Assembly (NCBI RefSeq): GCF_025319965.1
Contig: NZ_CP012549.1
Location: 620,001 to 684,000 of the forward strand
Direction of reading: 5' to 3'
DNA: 64,000 bases
From: Campylobacter sp. RM16187
GTDB lineage: Bacteria; Campylobacterota; Campylobacteria; Campylobacterales; Campylobacteraceae
Shown here: piece after piece, positions 47,278 through 55,188 of the stretch
Position numbering within the stretch: the first letter of the stretch is position 1
Layout: each line of letters starts with the position of its first letter
Notes under the pieces: generated by a model
The model's database searches: none
Told to the model about the DNA's origin: nothing
Seen by the model: the letters and a program-made list of their open reading frames with translations, nothing else
Translations under genes and position numbers: made by a program

Positions 47278-47676
47278 ATGAGTTTCGTTAAGGAATTTAA
47301 AGAATTTGCCATGCGCGGAAACGTCATAGACATGGCCGTAGGTGTCGTTATAGGAGGCGCTTTTGGCAAAATCGTAAGCTCTCTTGTGGGTGATGTGATT
47401 ATGCCTATCGTAGGTGTTTTAACTGGAGGAGTAAATTTTACAGATCTTAAATTTACTCTTAAAGATGCAGTAGGAGATGTGCCGGCTGTTACTGTTAATT
47501 ATGGCTCTTTTATACAGACTATGGTTGATTTTATGATCATTGCGTTTTGTATATTTTGTGTTATAAAGGCTATAAATACTCTTAAAAAACCAAAAGTCGA
47601 AGCTCCTAAAGAACCTGCTAAACCAAGCGAGGATATCGTTCTTTTAACAGAGATTAGAGATCTTCTTAAAAAGTAA
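47278..47676 (+). CDS. mscL: large-conductance mechanosensitive channel MscL
   Basis: A 132-residue inner-membrane channel that opens on osmotic downshock. The N-terminal amphipathic start [29 protein letters not shown] leads into TM1 (about 15-45). TM2 lies near 75-98, and a charged Lys/Pro/Glu-rich C-terminal helix ends [11 protein letters not shown]. All family features are intact. It is preceded by its own promoter and followed after 21 bases by the Crp/Fnr-type regulator gene. Confidence 0.95.
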   Translation: MSFVKEFKEFAMRGNVIDMAVGVVIGGAFGKIVSSLVGDVIMPIVGVLTGGVNFTDLKFTLKDAVGDVPAVTVNYGSFIQTMVDFMIIAFCIFCVIKAINTLKKPKVEAPKEPAKPSEDIVLLTEIRDLLKK

Positions 47677-47697
47677 ATTTGGCTGTTTTACTAAACA

Positions 47698-48342
47698 ATG
47701 AGCATTTTAGGACAAATTCCATTTTTTAAAGAGCTGGACCAAGAGGAGCTTAATCAGCTAGAAAAAATCAGCATAATTAAAAAATATAAAAAAGGCGAAT
47801 TTTTGTTTATGGAAGGAGAGGATTCTAAGTGGCTCCATCTTCTTCTAAAAGGCTCATTGAAACTTTATAAAACTACACCAAAAGGAAAAGAAATTTTTAT
47901 GCATCAACTCAATGCTATGAATTTCGTAGCAGAGCTTGGAAATTTTGAAAACATTAAATTTCCTGCCAGTGCTTTATTTGTAACCTCGGGAGAGGTTTTA
48001 AAGATAGATTACGAGAAGTTTTATAAAGATTTTCTGTCTAATCCTCAAATTTCGGTATCTATTATAAAATCTCTATCTCAAAAACTAAAAATTGCAAGCG
48101 ATGTTTTGCATCAGGAGCTTGTTTTAAGCTCGGAGGCAAAGGTTGCTAAATTTTTAACAGATCATCAAGACCTTTTTAATACATTAAAGCATGTAAAAAT
48201 TGCTTCAATCTTAAATATAACTCCGGAAACTTTATCGAGAACACTCGCGAAATTTAGGGCACAAGAGCTTGTTGATTTGGATCAGAACAACAAAATAATC
48301 AATATATCAGAGACAAAGCTTAAAAATTTTTTTGATAACTGA
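47698..48342 (+). CDS. Crp/Fnr-family regulator, probable haoCA activator
   Basis: A 214-residue regulator. A cyclic-nucleotide-binding-like beta roll (about 8-110) is followed by a dimerisation helix (about 115-142) and a winged helix-turn-helix (about 147-205). The recognition helix reads TPETLSRTL with Glu177, Ser180 and Arg181, the E-x-x-S-R pattern by which FNR reads TTGAT half-sites. There is no cysteine anywhere, so no FNR iron-sulfur cluster can form. A haem or other signal, as in DNR/NssR-type NO sensors, is possible. An FNR-type site lies 25 bases downstream, before the haoC-like gene. No clear ribosome site. Confidence 0.85.
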   Translation: MSILGQIPFFKELDQEELNQLEKISIIKKYKKGEFLFMEGEDSKWLHLLLKGSLKLYKTTPKGKEIFMHQLNAMNFVAELGNFENIKFPASALFVTSGEVLKIDYEKFYKDFLSNPQISVSIIKSLSQKLKIASDVLHQELVLSSEAKVAKFLTDHQDLFNTLKHVKIASILNITPETLSRTLAKFRAQELVDLDQNNKIINISETKLKNFFDN

Positions 48343-48366
48343 TACTTAATTTCAAATTAAGAATAA

Positions 48367-48380
48367 TTGATGAACGTCAA
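48367..48380. promoter_or_regulatory. FNR/Crp-type operator at -41.5
   Basis: TTGAT-GAAC-GTCAA matches the FNR palindrome TTGAT-N4-ATCAA in 9 of 10 positions. Its centre (48373.5) is 41.5 bases upstream of the start predicted from the TATAAT at 48403-48408, the classical class II activation position. The adjacent regulator has the matching recognition residues. Confidence 0.7.
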
Positions 48381-48410
48381 GAATTTCCAGATACTGCTTA
48401 GTTATAATAA

Positions 48411-48438
48411 TTTAAATATTTTATTAATAATATTTAAA
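48411..48438 (+). repeat. AT-only palindrome in haoCA leader
   Basis: TTTAAATATT and AATATTTAAA form a perfect 10-bp inverted repeat with an 8-base loop. It spans the predicted transcript start and early leader. It could be a 5' stabilising hairpin or a second protein site, but AT-only palindromes also occur by chance in this genome. Confidence 0.4.
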
Positions 48439-48467
48439 TAAAATAAAATATTACAAGAAGGATCCGC

Positions 48468-49016
48468 ATGAAAAGAAAGTTTTTTGTTTGGTCGGTTGTG
48501 CTTGGTATATTTATAGGAGTTATATCATCGATCGGAATTGCTGATCTGATCCACTATACTGGAAGTGATAAGTTTTGCACAATGTGCCATACTATGGAGC
48601 CTATGGTAAAATCTTATCACAATGACGTGCATGGCGGAAATAATAAGCTTGGCGTAAAAGCAGAGTGTTCAGCCTGTCACCTCTCGCATGATAATACTTT
48701 AATGTATCTTTGGACAAAGACAAAAGTGTCTCTAAATGACGGCTACAAGACTGTTTTTACTGATGTAAGTAAAATCGATTGGCATAAAAAACGCGATCAT
48801 GCTCACAAATTTACTTACGATAGCGGCTGTATGACCTGTCACTCGAATCTACAAGAGATGAATAATCAAGTCGATAAGGCTTGGCTTGCTCACAGAGATT
48901 ATTTCGCAGGACATATCAAGAAAACCTGTGTCGAGTGCCATAACAACGTAGGGCACAAAAATATGGGTATTGAGATTAAAAAACACTGGGAGAATATAAA
49001 TGCAAACAATAAATAA
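48468..49016 (+). CDS. haoC: NapC/NrfH-type tetrahaem quinol dehydrogenase
   Basis: A 182-residue inner-membrane cytochrome. One N-terminal anchor (about 5-26) is followed by four CxxCH haem sites at 37-41 (CTMCH), 67-71, 121-125 and 154-158. The first motif is followed by T-M, the CxxCHxM pattern that gives NrfH its unusual methionine-ligated haem. It would oxidise menaquinol and pass electrons to the octahaem partner encoded next, whose ATG lies 20 bases after its stop. The name haoC reflects this pairing. By itself the protein could equally be called NrfH. Confidence 0.88.
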   Translation: MKRKFFVWSVVLGIFIGVISSIGIADLIHYTGSDKFCTMCHTMEPMVKSYHNDVHGGNNKLGVKAECSACHLSHDNTLMYLWTKTKVSLNDGYKTVFTDVSKIDWHKKRDHAHKFTYDSGCMTCHSNLQEMNNQVDKAWLAHRDYFAGHIKKTCVECHNNVGHKNMGIEIKKHWENINANNK

Positions 49017-49035
49017 AACCTATAAAGGAGGAATA

Positions 49036-50382
49036 ATGTTGAAAAAAGTTATTGCATTACTAGCCTGTCTTTTTTCGTTCGCATTTGCCGAGAGCATTTC
49101 GGATGCAAATCTTGTGAAAAACTTAAAAGTCGATCGCAATTTGACTCCGCTTGCTAAAAGTTGCGTTGAATGCCACGCAAAAGAGACACCGGGCATTGTG
49201 GCGGATTGGAAAAATAGCCGTCATGCGCATGTCGGAGTAAGTTGTACGGATTGTCACTCGCATCCTGCGGATAGCCCTATGGCAATGAAGAAAGTACATC
49301 CAAAAGATAGCAACAATCACGTATCTGCTTTGGTAAGTCCAAAAACCTGTGAAAAGTGTCACGCTAATGAGGTTAAGCAGTTTAACGAGAGCGGTCACGC
49401 AAGAGGTGGTATACAGGTATATGCTAAAAAAGGAATGCTTGATTTGATGTATCATTTTGAGGGTAGAGGTCACCCTGACCTACAAATTTCTCCTGATTCA
49501 ACAGGCTGTATGCAGTGCCACGGCTCTATAATCAAGATGGATGCTGATAATCGTCCTACAAAAGAGACTTGGCCAAATTATGGTATAGGCAATTTGTATC
49601 CAGATGGTGGAATCGGCGGATGTAAATCATGTCACAGTGTGCATAAGTTTTCTGTAAGCGAAGCTAGAAAACCGGCTGCTTGTGCATCTTGCCACCTTGG
49701 ACCTGACCATCCGGATATAGAGATTTACAACAACTCTATGCACGGTCATATCTTCAACTCAGAAGGACACACATGGAATTTCGACAGCGCTCCTGATACA
49801 TGGGCTGTGCCTGACTATAGGGCTCCAACTTGTGCGACTTGCCATATGAGCGGAGTAGGTGAGTTACAAAGTACTCATAATGTTTCAAGACGTTTGAAAT
49901 GGAACTTGTGGGCACCACATAGCAACCTAAGAACAGGCGGTAACGACACTGCGGTTAGTGAGTATGAAAAAACAGGTAAGCTAAATGTAGGCACTCCTCT
50001 AGCAGGTCATGTTGATGGCCCTGAGGCTGCTAGAAAAGAGATGATGATGGTTTGTAGAGAGTGTCACAGTCCTCTTCATAGTGAGAACTTCTTTGCGATG
50101 GCAGATAAGCACGTGATGCTTTATAACGACTATCATAAAGATGCTAAAGCTATGCTAGATGAGCTTAAGGCTAAGAAACTTCTTAAAGAAGATCCATGGG
50201 CGGATGAATTCCAAAGAATTTACTACCATTTATGGCATCACGAAGGTCGTCGTATGAGACAGGGTGCGATGATGAACGGACCTGACTATGCTCACTGGCA
50301 TGGAGTATTCGAGGTTAAAGACGATATCAGAAAACTTAAAGACATCTATGACAAGAGACTTAAGAGCGGAACCATCGAGTAA
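49036..50382 (+). CDS. haoA: octahaem hydroxylamine oxidoreductase-family cytochrome (epsilon-Hao)
   Basis: A 448-residue periplasmic protein. A signal peptide (1-18) is followed by eight CxxCH sites at 43, 70, 105, 158, 196, 216, 266 and 340 (first Cys of each). There is no CxxCK or five-haem pattern, so it is not NrfA. The His-rich C-terminus (HLWHHEGRRMRQGA, then PDYAHWHG at 416-423) and the haem spacing fit the octahaem hydroxylamine oxidoreductase group. In epsilonproteobacteria this Hao is paired with an NrfH-type donor and is thought to reduce nitrite or hydroxylamine to ammonium. I chose the ATG at 49036 because AAAGGAGG precedes it. Confidence 0.85.
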   Translation: MLKKVIALLACLFSFAFAESISDANLVKNLKVDRNLTPLAKSCVECHAKETPGIVADWKNSRHAHVGVSCTDCHSHPADSPMAMKKVHPKDSNNHVSALVSPKTCEKCHANEVKQFNESGHARGGIQVYAKKGMLDLMYHFEGRGHPDLQISPDSTGCMQCHGSIIKMDADNRPTKETWPNYGIGNLYPDGGIGGCKSCHSVHKFSVSEARKPAACASCHLGPDHPDIEIYNNSMHGHIFNSEGHTWNFDSAPDTWAVPDYRAPTCATCHMSGVGELQSTHNVSRRLKWNLWAPHSNLRTGGNDTAVSEYEKTGKLNVGTPLAGHVDGPEAARKEMMMVCRECHSPLHSENFFAMADKHVMLYNDYHKDAKAMLDELKAKKLLKEDPWADEFQRIYYHLWHHEGRRMRQGAMMNGPDYAHWHGVFEVKDDIRKLKDIYDKRLKSGTIE

Positions 50383-50395
50383 TATTTTTTAAAAC

Positions 50396-50431
50396 ATAGG
50401 GCGAGAATTTTCTCGCCCTATTCGATTTTTT
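50396..50431 (+). terminator. intrinsic terminator of haoCA
   Basis: ATAGGGCGAGAA and TTCTCGCCCTAT form a perfect 12-bp stem with a 2-base loop (50396-50421), followed by TCGATTTTTT. It is the strongest terminator in the window and closes the haoCA operon 14 bases after its stop. Confidence 0.85.
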
Positions 50432-50495
50432 ATTTTCTATCGAAACACTACTTTATTTGACGACATTATTTAATAATTTTTGCTAAATTTATAAT

Positions 50496-51605
50496 ATGTT
50501 TTATATAGTTTCTTCACTAATTATCATTTTAATGAATTTTGTTGGCTACAGAGGGTTGTTTGCTAAAACCGAAGGGCGAAGTCTGCATAAATTTTTGCTC
50601 GCGGTCTTTTTTGCCACTCTTGCCGTAGGTGGCGTGCTGCTTGCGTTTTCGCTTAGGTTTAACTTCTTAAATGCCCAGTTTAGGCTTGCGTTTTCACTCA
50701 TGCTTGCGCTTAGTTTTATACTCTTTTCGTTTGTGCTGGTTTCAAATCTAATCATCGTCTTTTTTAGACCCGTCACAAAGCGTGTATTTAGCGAAAGCAG
50801 GCGTAAATTTTTAAGATTTTATCTTGATATTACTATCCTAATCCTTGCTTTTAGCTACTTTTTTAAAGGTATGTATAATGCCTCGCACGTCCCACAGGTT
50901 AAGCCTCAAGAGATAAGGCTAAAAGGACTTAAAGAGCCTCTTAGGATAGCGATGATAACGGATGTGCATTTGGGCGATTTTTTAGGCGTGCCTTTTGCCA
51001 AAGCTTTGGTTGAGCGTATAAATTCGTTTGATGTAGATATGGTTGTGATAGTGGGCGATATAGCAGATCTTCATCCAAAAAGGCTTGGCGAGTATATAGC
51101 TCCTTTTGCCGAGTTTAAGTCGCGATACGGGACGTTTTATGTGCCCGGAAATCACGAATACTATCACGGTATCGAGGGAACTCTTAAAGAGATATCAAAG
51201 ATAGGCATTAAAATTTTAGGCAACGAAAGCGTGCAAGTAGGCGGTATAAATTTAGCCGGAGTTTATGATCTTATCGGTTATAGATATAAGTTTTACGAGC
51301 CTGATTTAGAGGCTGCGCTTAAAAACACGGATAAAAATTTGCCAACTGTTTTGCTAGCTCATCAGCCTAAATTCATTAGATATATGCACAAAGACGTTGA
51401 TCTTGTGCTTTGCGGGCACACTCACAGCGGACAAATTTTCCCATTCTCGCTTCTTGTAAAGCTTGATCAGAAGTATTTAGCGGGGCTTTATCAAGTAAAT
51501 GATAAAATGCAGGTGTATGTAAGCAGAGGTGCGGGATTTTGGGGGCCTCCGGTGAGAGTTCTTGCGCCTAGCGAAATTTCTTTGTTGGAGCTTAAAGGAG
51601 AGTAG
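50496..51605 (+). CDS. membrane-anchored calcineurin-like metallophosphoesterase
   Basis: A 369-residue protein with about four N-terminal membrane segments (about 3-20, 33-52, 62-85, 105-125) and a C-terminal phosphoesterase domain (about 145-365). The domain has the full metal set: TDVHLGD, GDIADLH, PGNHEYYHG, LAHQPK and CGHTHSGQ. The layout resembles YkuE/LpxH-like membrane phosphoesterases, but the substrate is unknown. The stop directly abuts psd (51606), and the two are cotranscribed, so a role in lipid or envelope metabolism is plausible. Confidence 0.85.
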   Translation: MFYIVSSLIIILMNFVGYRGLFAKTEGRSLHKFLLAVFFATLAVGGVLLAFSLRFNFLNAQFRLAFSLMLALSFILFSFVLVSNLIIVFFRPVTKRVFSESRRKFLRFYLDITILILAFSYFFKGMYNASHVPQVKPQEIRLKGLKEPLRIAMITDVHLGDFLGVPFAKALVERINSFDVDMVVIVGDIADLHPKRLGEYIAPFAEFKSRYGTFYVPGNHEYYHGIEGTLKEISKIGIKILGNESVQVGGINLAGVYDLIGYRYKFYEPDLEAALKNTDKNLPTVLLAHQPKFIRYMHKDVDLVLCGHTHSGQIFPFSLLVKLDQKYLAGLYQVNDKMQVYVSRGAGFWGPPVRVLAPSEISLLELKGE

Positions 51606-52415
51606 ATGAGAAAGAAAATTTCTCAAATTTTTGGCAAAATCGCAGGAACTAAATTTCCGAAATTTATACAAGATTTTATAAATTCAAACTACGTCAGACA
51701 CTTTAAAATCGATATGAGCGAGTTTAAAAATCCGCAAGATTACGAGAGTTTGACCGCGCTTTTTACCAGAGAGCTTATGATACCTAGAAAATTTGATGAA
51801 GCCAAAGAGGTGCTTATAAGCCCAAGCGACGGGCTTTGCCTTGAGTGCGGTATTAGCAATTTAAGAAAAGCTATTAGTATAAAAGGACACGAATACTCCA
51901 TAACCGAGCTTTTAGACTCCGCTTTGAGCGAAGAGGATGCTGGTCGTCAAGAGGAGTTTGTCTATGCCAATATCTATCTAAGTCCTAGGGACTATCACCG
52001 CTATCATGCTCCTTGCGATATTGAAATTTTAAGCGCTCTTTATGTCCCTGGAGATTTATATAGTGTAAGCGTCAAGGCTCTTGAGAAAGTTGAAAATCTA
52101 TATGCCCTTAACGAAAGAGTTGTTTTAAAGTGTAGAATTTCAAATAAAAAGATAGTTTGGCTTGTATTTGTCGGAGCTTTAAACGTTGGAAAGATGAAAT
52201 TTATTTTTGATAATAGAATTCAAACCAATGCGATGGCCTCATTTGTCCAAAGCTATGAGTATGAAAATTTAAGTGTCAGAAAAGGTGAACTTTTGGGTTA
52301 TTTTGAGCTAGGCTCCACGATTGTGATAGTCGGTGAAAAAGATAGCTTAGAGCTTAATCTTTTTAACTCTAAAGTTTTAAAATTCGGCGACAGTGTCGGA
52401 ATTATAAAGGCTTAA
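51606..52415 (+). CDS. psd: phosphatidylserine decarboxylase Psd
   Basis: A 269-residue proenzyme converting phosphatidylserine to phosphatidylethanolamine at the inner membrane. The self-cleavage site LGST lies at 235-238, and Ser237 becomes the pyruvoyl group. YLSPRDYHRYHAPC is the conserved central block. A helical N-terminus replaces a membrane span. It is adjacent to the metallophosphoesterase gene, the same order I recall in C. jejuni. Confidence 0.93.
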   Translation: MRKKISQIFGKIAGTKFPKFIQDFINSNYVRHFKIDMSEFKNPQDYESLTALFTRELMIPRKFDEAKEVLISPSDGLCLECGISNLRKAISIKGHEYSITELLDSALSEEDAGRQEEFVYANIYLSPRDYHRYHAPCDIEILSALYVPGDLYSVSVKALEKVENLYALNERVVLKCRISNKKIVWLVFVGALNVGKMKFIFDNRIQTNAMASFVQSYEYENLSVRKGELLGYFELGSTIVIVGEKDSLELNLFNSKVLKFGDSVGIIKA

Positions 52416-52426
52416 AGGGAGACAAG

Positions 52427-52774
52427 ATGGGAACTCAGCTGATTGAGCAAACAGAACTAAAGGAAATGATCGAATTTAAAGAGCGTATAGAGAATAATAC
52501 AGTAGTTGAGTTTTGGGAAAACTCTGAAGATTTCGAGCGTCTAGCCAATACTACTGTTAAGACTATGCGTTATGTCAATGAAGAACAGATTAGGGAATTT
52601 GCTCAAGGTATAAATCAGATGAATGAAAAGATCTTAAATCTTACATTCGAAGGCGTTAAAAAGCACTACGAAAAGCAACACGAGAGTGTTGGCAAAAAGC
52701 AAAAAATTAATATCGCCTGTGCATTTGCGATAGGACTTATTGTTGGAGCGGTACTAGTTAAATTATTTTTCTAA
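52427..52774 (+). CDS. small C-tail-anchored protein, function unknown
   Basis: A 115-residue protein: a charged, probably helical cytoplasmic part (1-90) rich in Glu, Lys and Asn, followed by one C-terminal membrane segment (about 93-113, ACAFAIGLIVGAVLVKLFF). I do not recognise a family. AAAGGGAG precedes the ATG. It follows psd by 11 bases and probably shares its transcript. A convergent hairpin follows. Confidence 0.7.
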   Translation: MGTQLIEQTELKEMIEFKERIENNTVVEFWENSEDFERLANTTVKTMRYVNEEQIREFAQGINQMNEKILNLTFEGVKKHYEKQHESVGKKQKINIACAFAIGLIVGAVLVKLFF

Positions 52775-52779
52775 ATTTG

Positions 52780-52821
52780 ACGCTGGAGTGCCTGGCAATT
52801 CTTAAGCCCAAACTCTGGCGT
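52780..52821. terminator. hairpin between convergent genes
   Basis: ACGCTGGAGT and ACTCTGGCGT pair over 10 positions (two G-T wobbles) around a 22-base loop, in the 52-base gap between two convergent genes. No strong T-run follows, so it is a possible bidirectional terminator. Confidence 0.4.
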
Positions 52822-52826
52822 TTGCT

Positions 52827-53564
52827 CTAAATTTTAATCTTTCTTGTGGCGTGTTTTACTATCCACTGCGTGTTTTGATTTTTGGATTTTGTCCATTTGC
52901 TAAGAAGCTCTTTAGCTGCTTCAAAATTTAGCTTTAGATAGTCGTTCATGTGATTTGCTACCGATCTTTGCACAAATTTTACATTATCTTCTTTTAAAAG
53001 CTCTAAAATTTCAAAAACTGGCTTTGGATCATCTATGAAATTTTCAAGCTTACTCGCCCAAGGAAGCTTCGGACGCAAGCCCTCAGATGCAAGACGCCTT
53101 AGGTGAAAGTTGCCGGACTTTGCCCAGTTTCGCATAACTTCTAGCATTTCGTTTGGATATTTTCTTATAAAGACCCTTATCGCGTATTCGCCTGTGTTTC
53201 GCTTAGTTATCTCGGCAATCGCGTTTATGGATGTTTCAAAGTCGTTAATCCCGTAAATTTCAACAAATTTGCCAATCGGCAGCACCCAATAGTAGTTTTT
53301 AAACATGCCTGTTTCGTTTGGATTTTCTTCGCCTAATATGCTTGTTAAAATTTCTATCTGATCTTTGTAGTTTAAATTTAGCGCGGAGTTAAGCTCTCTT
53401 GCGTGAAGCTCTATCCTGCCTGAATAGGCTAGATCATTAACCTTGCTTGCTATATTTTTTATATATTTTTGTTCGTCAAATTTGGGATATACGGCTTTAA
53501 TCTTGCCTGATAAAAGCTCTGCTAAATTCACGCCAAAATGTTGCGCTAAGCTATAATCGCTCAT
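52827..53564 (-). CDS. AlkC/AlkD-like HEAT-repeat DNA alkylation repair protein
   Basis: A 245-residue all-helical protein. The block LRRLASEGLRPKLPWASKL (about 150-168), followed by DDPKPVFEILELLKEDNVKFVQRSVANHMNDYLKL, matches the AlkC side of the HEAT-like DNA glycosylase family, which removes 3-methyladenine and related cationic lesions. The N-terminal 80 residues are less conserved. It lies 12 bases after the membrane ORF at 53577-54059 on the same strand. The function is inferred from family only. Confidence 0.75.
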   Translation of the reverse strand: MSDYSLAQHFGVNLAELLSGKIKAVYPKFDEQKYIKNIASKVNDLAYSGRIELHARELNSALNLNYKDQIEILTSILGEENPNETGMFKNYYWVLPIGKFVEIYGINDFETSINAIAEITKRNTGEYAIRVFIRKYPNEMLEVMRNWAKSGNFHLRRLASEGLRPKLPWASKLENFIDDPKPVFEILELLKEDNVKFVQRSVANHMNDYLKLNFEAAKELLSKWTKSKNQNTQWIVKHATRKIKI

Positions 53565-53576
53565 TAAATTCCTTTT

Positions 53577-54059
53577 TTATCTTAAACGTAGTATTGCTAA
53601 AATTCTAGCGGTAAACATTCCGCTAAAAACTCCTAGTATAAAGCTTGCTGAGCTTATAAATAAAATTGATTTAAGTATTTCAAGATTTCTAGCTTCGCTG
53701 TAAGCAACTATATATTTTGCAAAAAAAATTGCCATCATGATTACTATATAGACTTTATTGCCCTTGATTAAAAACAAATCCGAAGATATTTTTGTGATTT
53801 GAGATTTAAATTTGTATAAACCTATAATAATACCCAAAATAAGACCTATTAGCCAACTCAAAGATGAGCAAAATAAAAATCCAAATGACGATAAAAGGCT
53901 AAAAATTGAAAAGACTAGCATTAAAATAGGAAAAACAACCGCTTTTGTAAAGCATAGAGTGCGATCAAAGCTTTGCTTGTAGCCTAGAAAAATCAAAGCG
54001 ATAAATATCACAAAAACCCACCAAGGCGTATGTAAAATAGCCTCGGTTATAGTATTCAT
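53577..54059 (-). CDS. polytopic membrane protein, function unknown
   Basis: A 160-residue protein with five or so membrane segments (about 13-24, 37-60, 63-82, 98-115 and 128-150). It opens TEAILHTPWWVFVIFIALIFLGYKQ, which reminds me of the DUF6622 family, but I am not sure. No catalytic residues stand out. It precedes the AlkC-like gene on the minus strand by 12 bases and follows ychF after 25 bases. Confidence 0.6.
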   Translation of the reverse strand: MNTITEAILHTPWWVFVIFIALIFLGYKQSFDRTLCFTKAVVFPILMLVFSIFSLLSSFGFLFCSSLSWLIGLILGIIIGLYKFKSQITKISSDLFLIKGNKVYIVIMMAIFFAKYIVAYSEARNLEILKSILFISSASFILGVFSGMFTARILAILRLR

Positions 54060-54084
54060 GACTTATTTTATCGCTTTGATTAAA

Positions 54085-55188
54085 TTAAACATTAAACCTA
54101 AAGTGCATCACATCGCCGTCTTGCACGATATACTCTTTGCCTTCAAGCCTCATTTTGCCGGCTTCCTTTGCACCTGTTTCGCCGTTGCAAGCGATGTAGT
54201 CATCATAGCTTATCACCTCTGCACGTATAAATCCGCGCTCAAAGTCGTTGTGTATCACGCTTGCGGCTTTTGGAGCTTTCCAGCCTTTTGTGATCGTCCA
54301 TGCGCGCACCTCGACAACGCCTGCGGTAAAGTAGCTTATCAAATTTAGCTTGGCAAAGGCTGTTCTGATGATCTTTTCAAGACCGCTTTCGTTTGTACCA
54401 AGTGAGCTTAAAAACTCATGCGCCTCTTCGTCACTTAGACCCACAAGCTCCTCTTCTATCTTTGCACACAGCTTTATCACTTCATGACCTGAGTGAGCGG
54501 CAAATTCGCGAAGTTTTTTTACATATTCGTTATCCTCGCTAATGCCGTCCTCATCGACATTTGCACCGTATATCACCTCTTTAGCACTTAGTAGTCTTAG
54601 CTCCTTGTTTAAAGCGATAAATGCTTCGTCGTCGCGCCCCTCAAAGCTGCTTGCGCTCTTGCCTTCATTTAGGTGAGCTAAGAGCTTAGTTGCTATCTCA
54701 AGCGCTTCTTTTGCACCTTTTTGATTTGCTTTTGTCTCTTTGTTTAGGCGTTCGATCTTTTTATTTAGCTGCTCGATATCGGCTAGGATTAGCTCGGTTT
54801 CGATGATTTCTACATCTCGCACGGGATCGACTCCGCCTTCTACGTGAGTGATGTTTTCATCCTCAAAGCAGCGCACTATGTGAAGTATGACTTCTGTCTC
54901 GCGTATATTTGAAAGGAATTTGTTTCCAAGACCCTCTCCCGAGCTTGCACCCTTAACAAGTCCGGCGATATCGACAAAATCGATGGTGGAATACTGAATT
55001 TTGTTAGGATTTACGATTTTAGCCAGCTCGTTTAATCTCTTATCAGGCACAGGCACCACAGCTTTATTTGGCTCGATCGTGCAAAACGGATAGTTTGCAC
55101 TCTCTGCGTTTTGCGCCTTTGTAAGAGCGTTAAAAGTGGTTGATTTGCCGACATTTGGAAGACCTACGATACCTACTCCAAGACCCAT
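54085..55188 (-). CDS. ychF: redox-regulated ATPase/GTPase YchF
   Basis: A 367-residue OBG-family P-loop protein. G1 GLPNVGKS spans 9-16, and [20 protein letters not shown] is the G3 region. The G4 NKxD position is atypical, as in YchF, which prefers ATP. A coiled-coil arm (about 130-190) and a C-terminal TGS domain (about 280-367) follow. It binds ribosomes and affects stress responses. It overlaps the pepA stop by one base. Confidence 0.94.
   Translation of the reverse strand: MGLGVGIVGLPNVGKSTTFNALTKAQNAESANYPFCTIEPNKAVVPVPDKRLNELAKIVNPNKIQYSTIDFVDIAGLVKGASSGEGLGNKFLSNIRETEVILHIVRCFEDENITHVEGGVDPVRDVEIIETELILADIEQLNKKIERLNKETKANQKGAKEALEIATKLLAHLNEGKSASSFEGRDDEAFIALNKELRLLSAKEVIYGANVDEDGISEDNEYVKKLREFAAHSGHEVIKLCAKIEEELVGLSDEEAHEFLSSLGTNESGLEKIIRTAFAKLNLISYFTAGVVEVRAWTITKGWKAPKAASVIHNDFERGFIRAEVISYDDYIACNGETGAKEAGKMRLEGKEYIVQDGDVMHFRFNV

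Larger units (their letters stand above)
48343..48467 (+). promoter_or_regulatory. regulatory leader of the haoCA operon
   Basis: This 125-base gap contains the promoter for the multihaem operon: a TATAAT at 48403-48408, an FNR-type site upstream of it and a palindrome in the leader. The start codon at 48468 follows AGAAGGATCC, a good ribosome site. The transcript start predicted from the -10 is about 48415, giving a leader of roughly 53 bases. Confidence 0.65.

Noticed and set aside
49036-50382. Calling the octahaem cytochrome NrfA because of the NrfH-type neighbour
   Set aside because: NrfA has five haems with a CxxCK active-site motif. This protein has eight CxxCH and no CxxCK.
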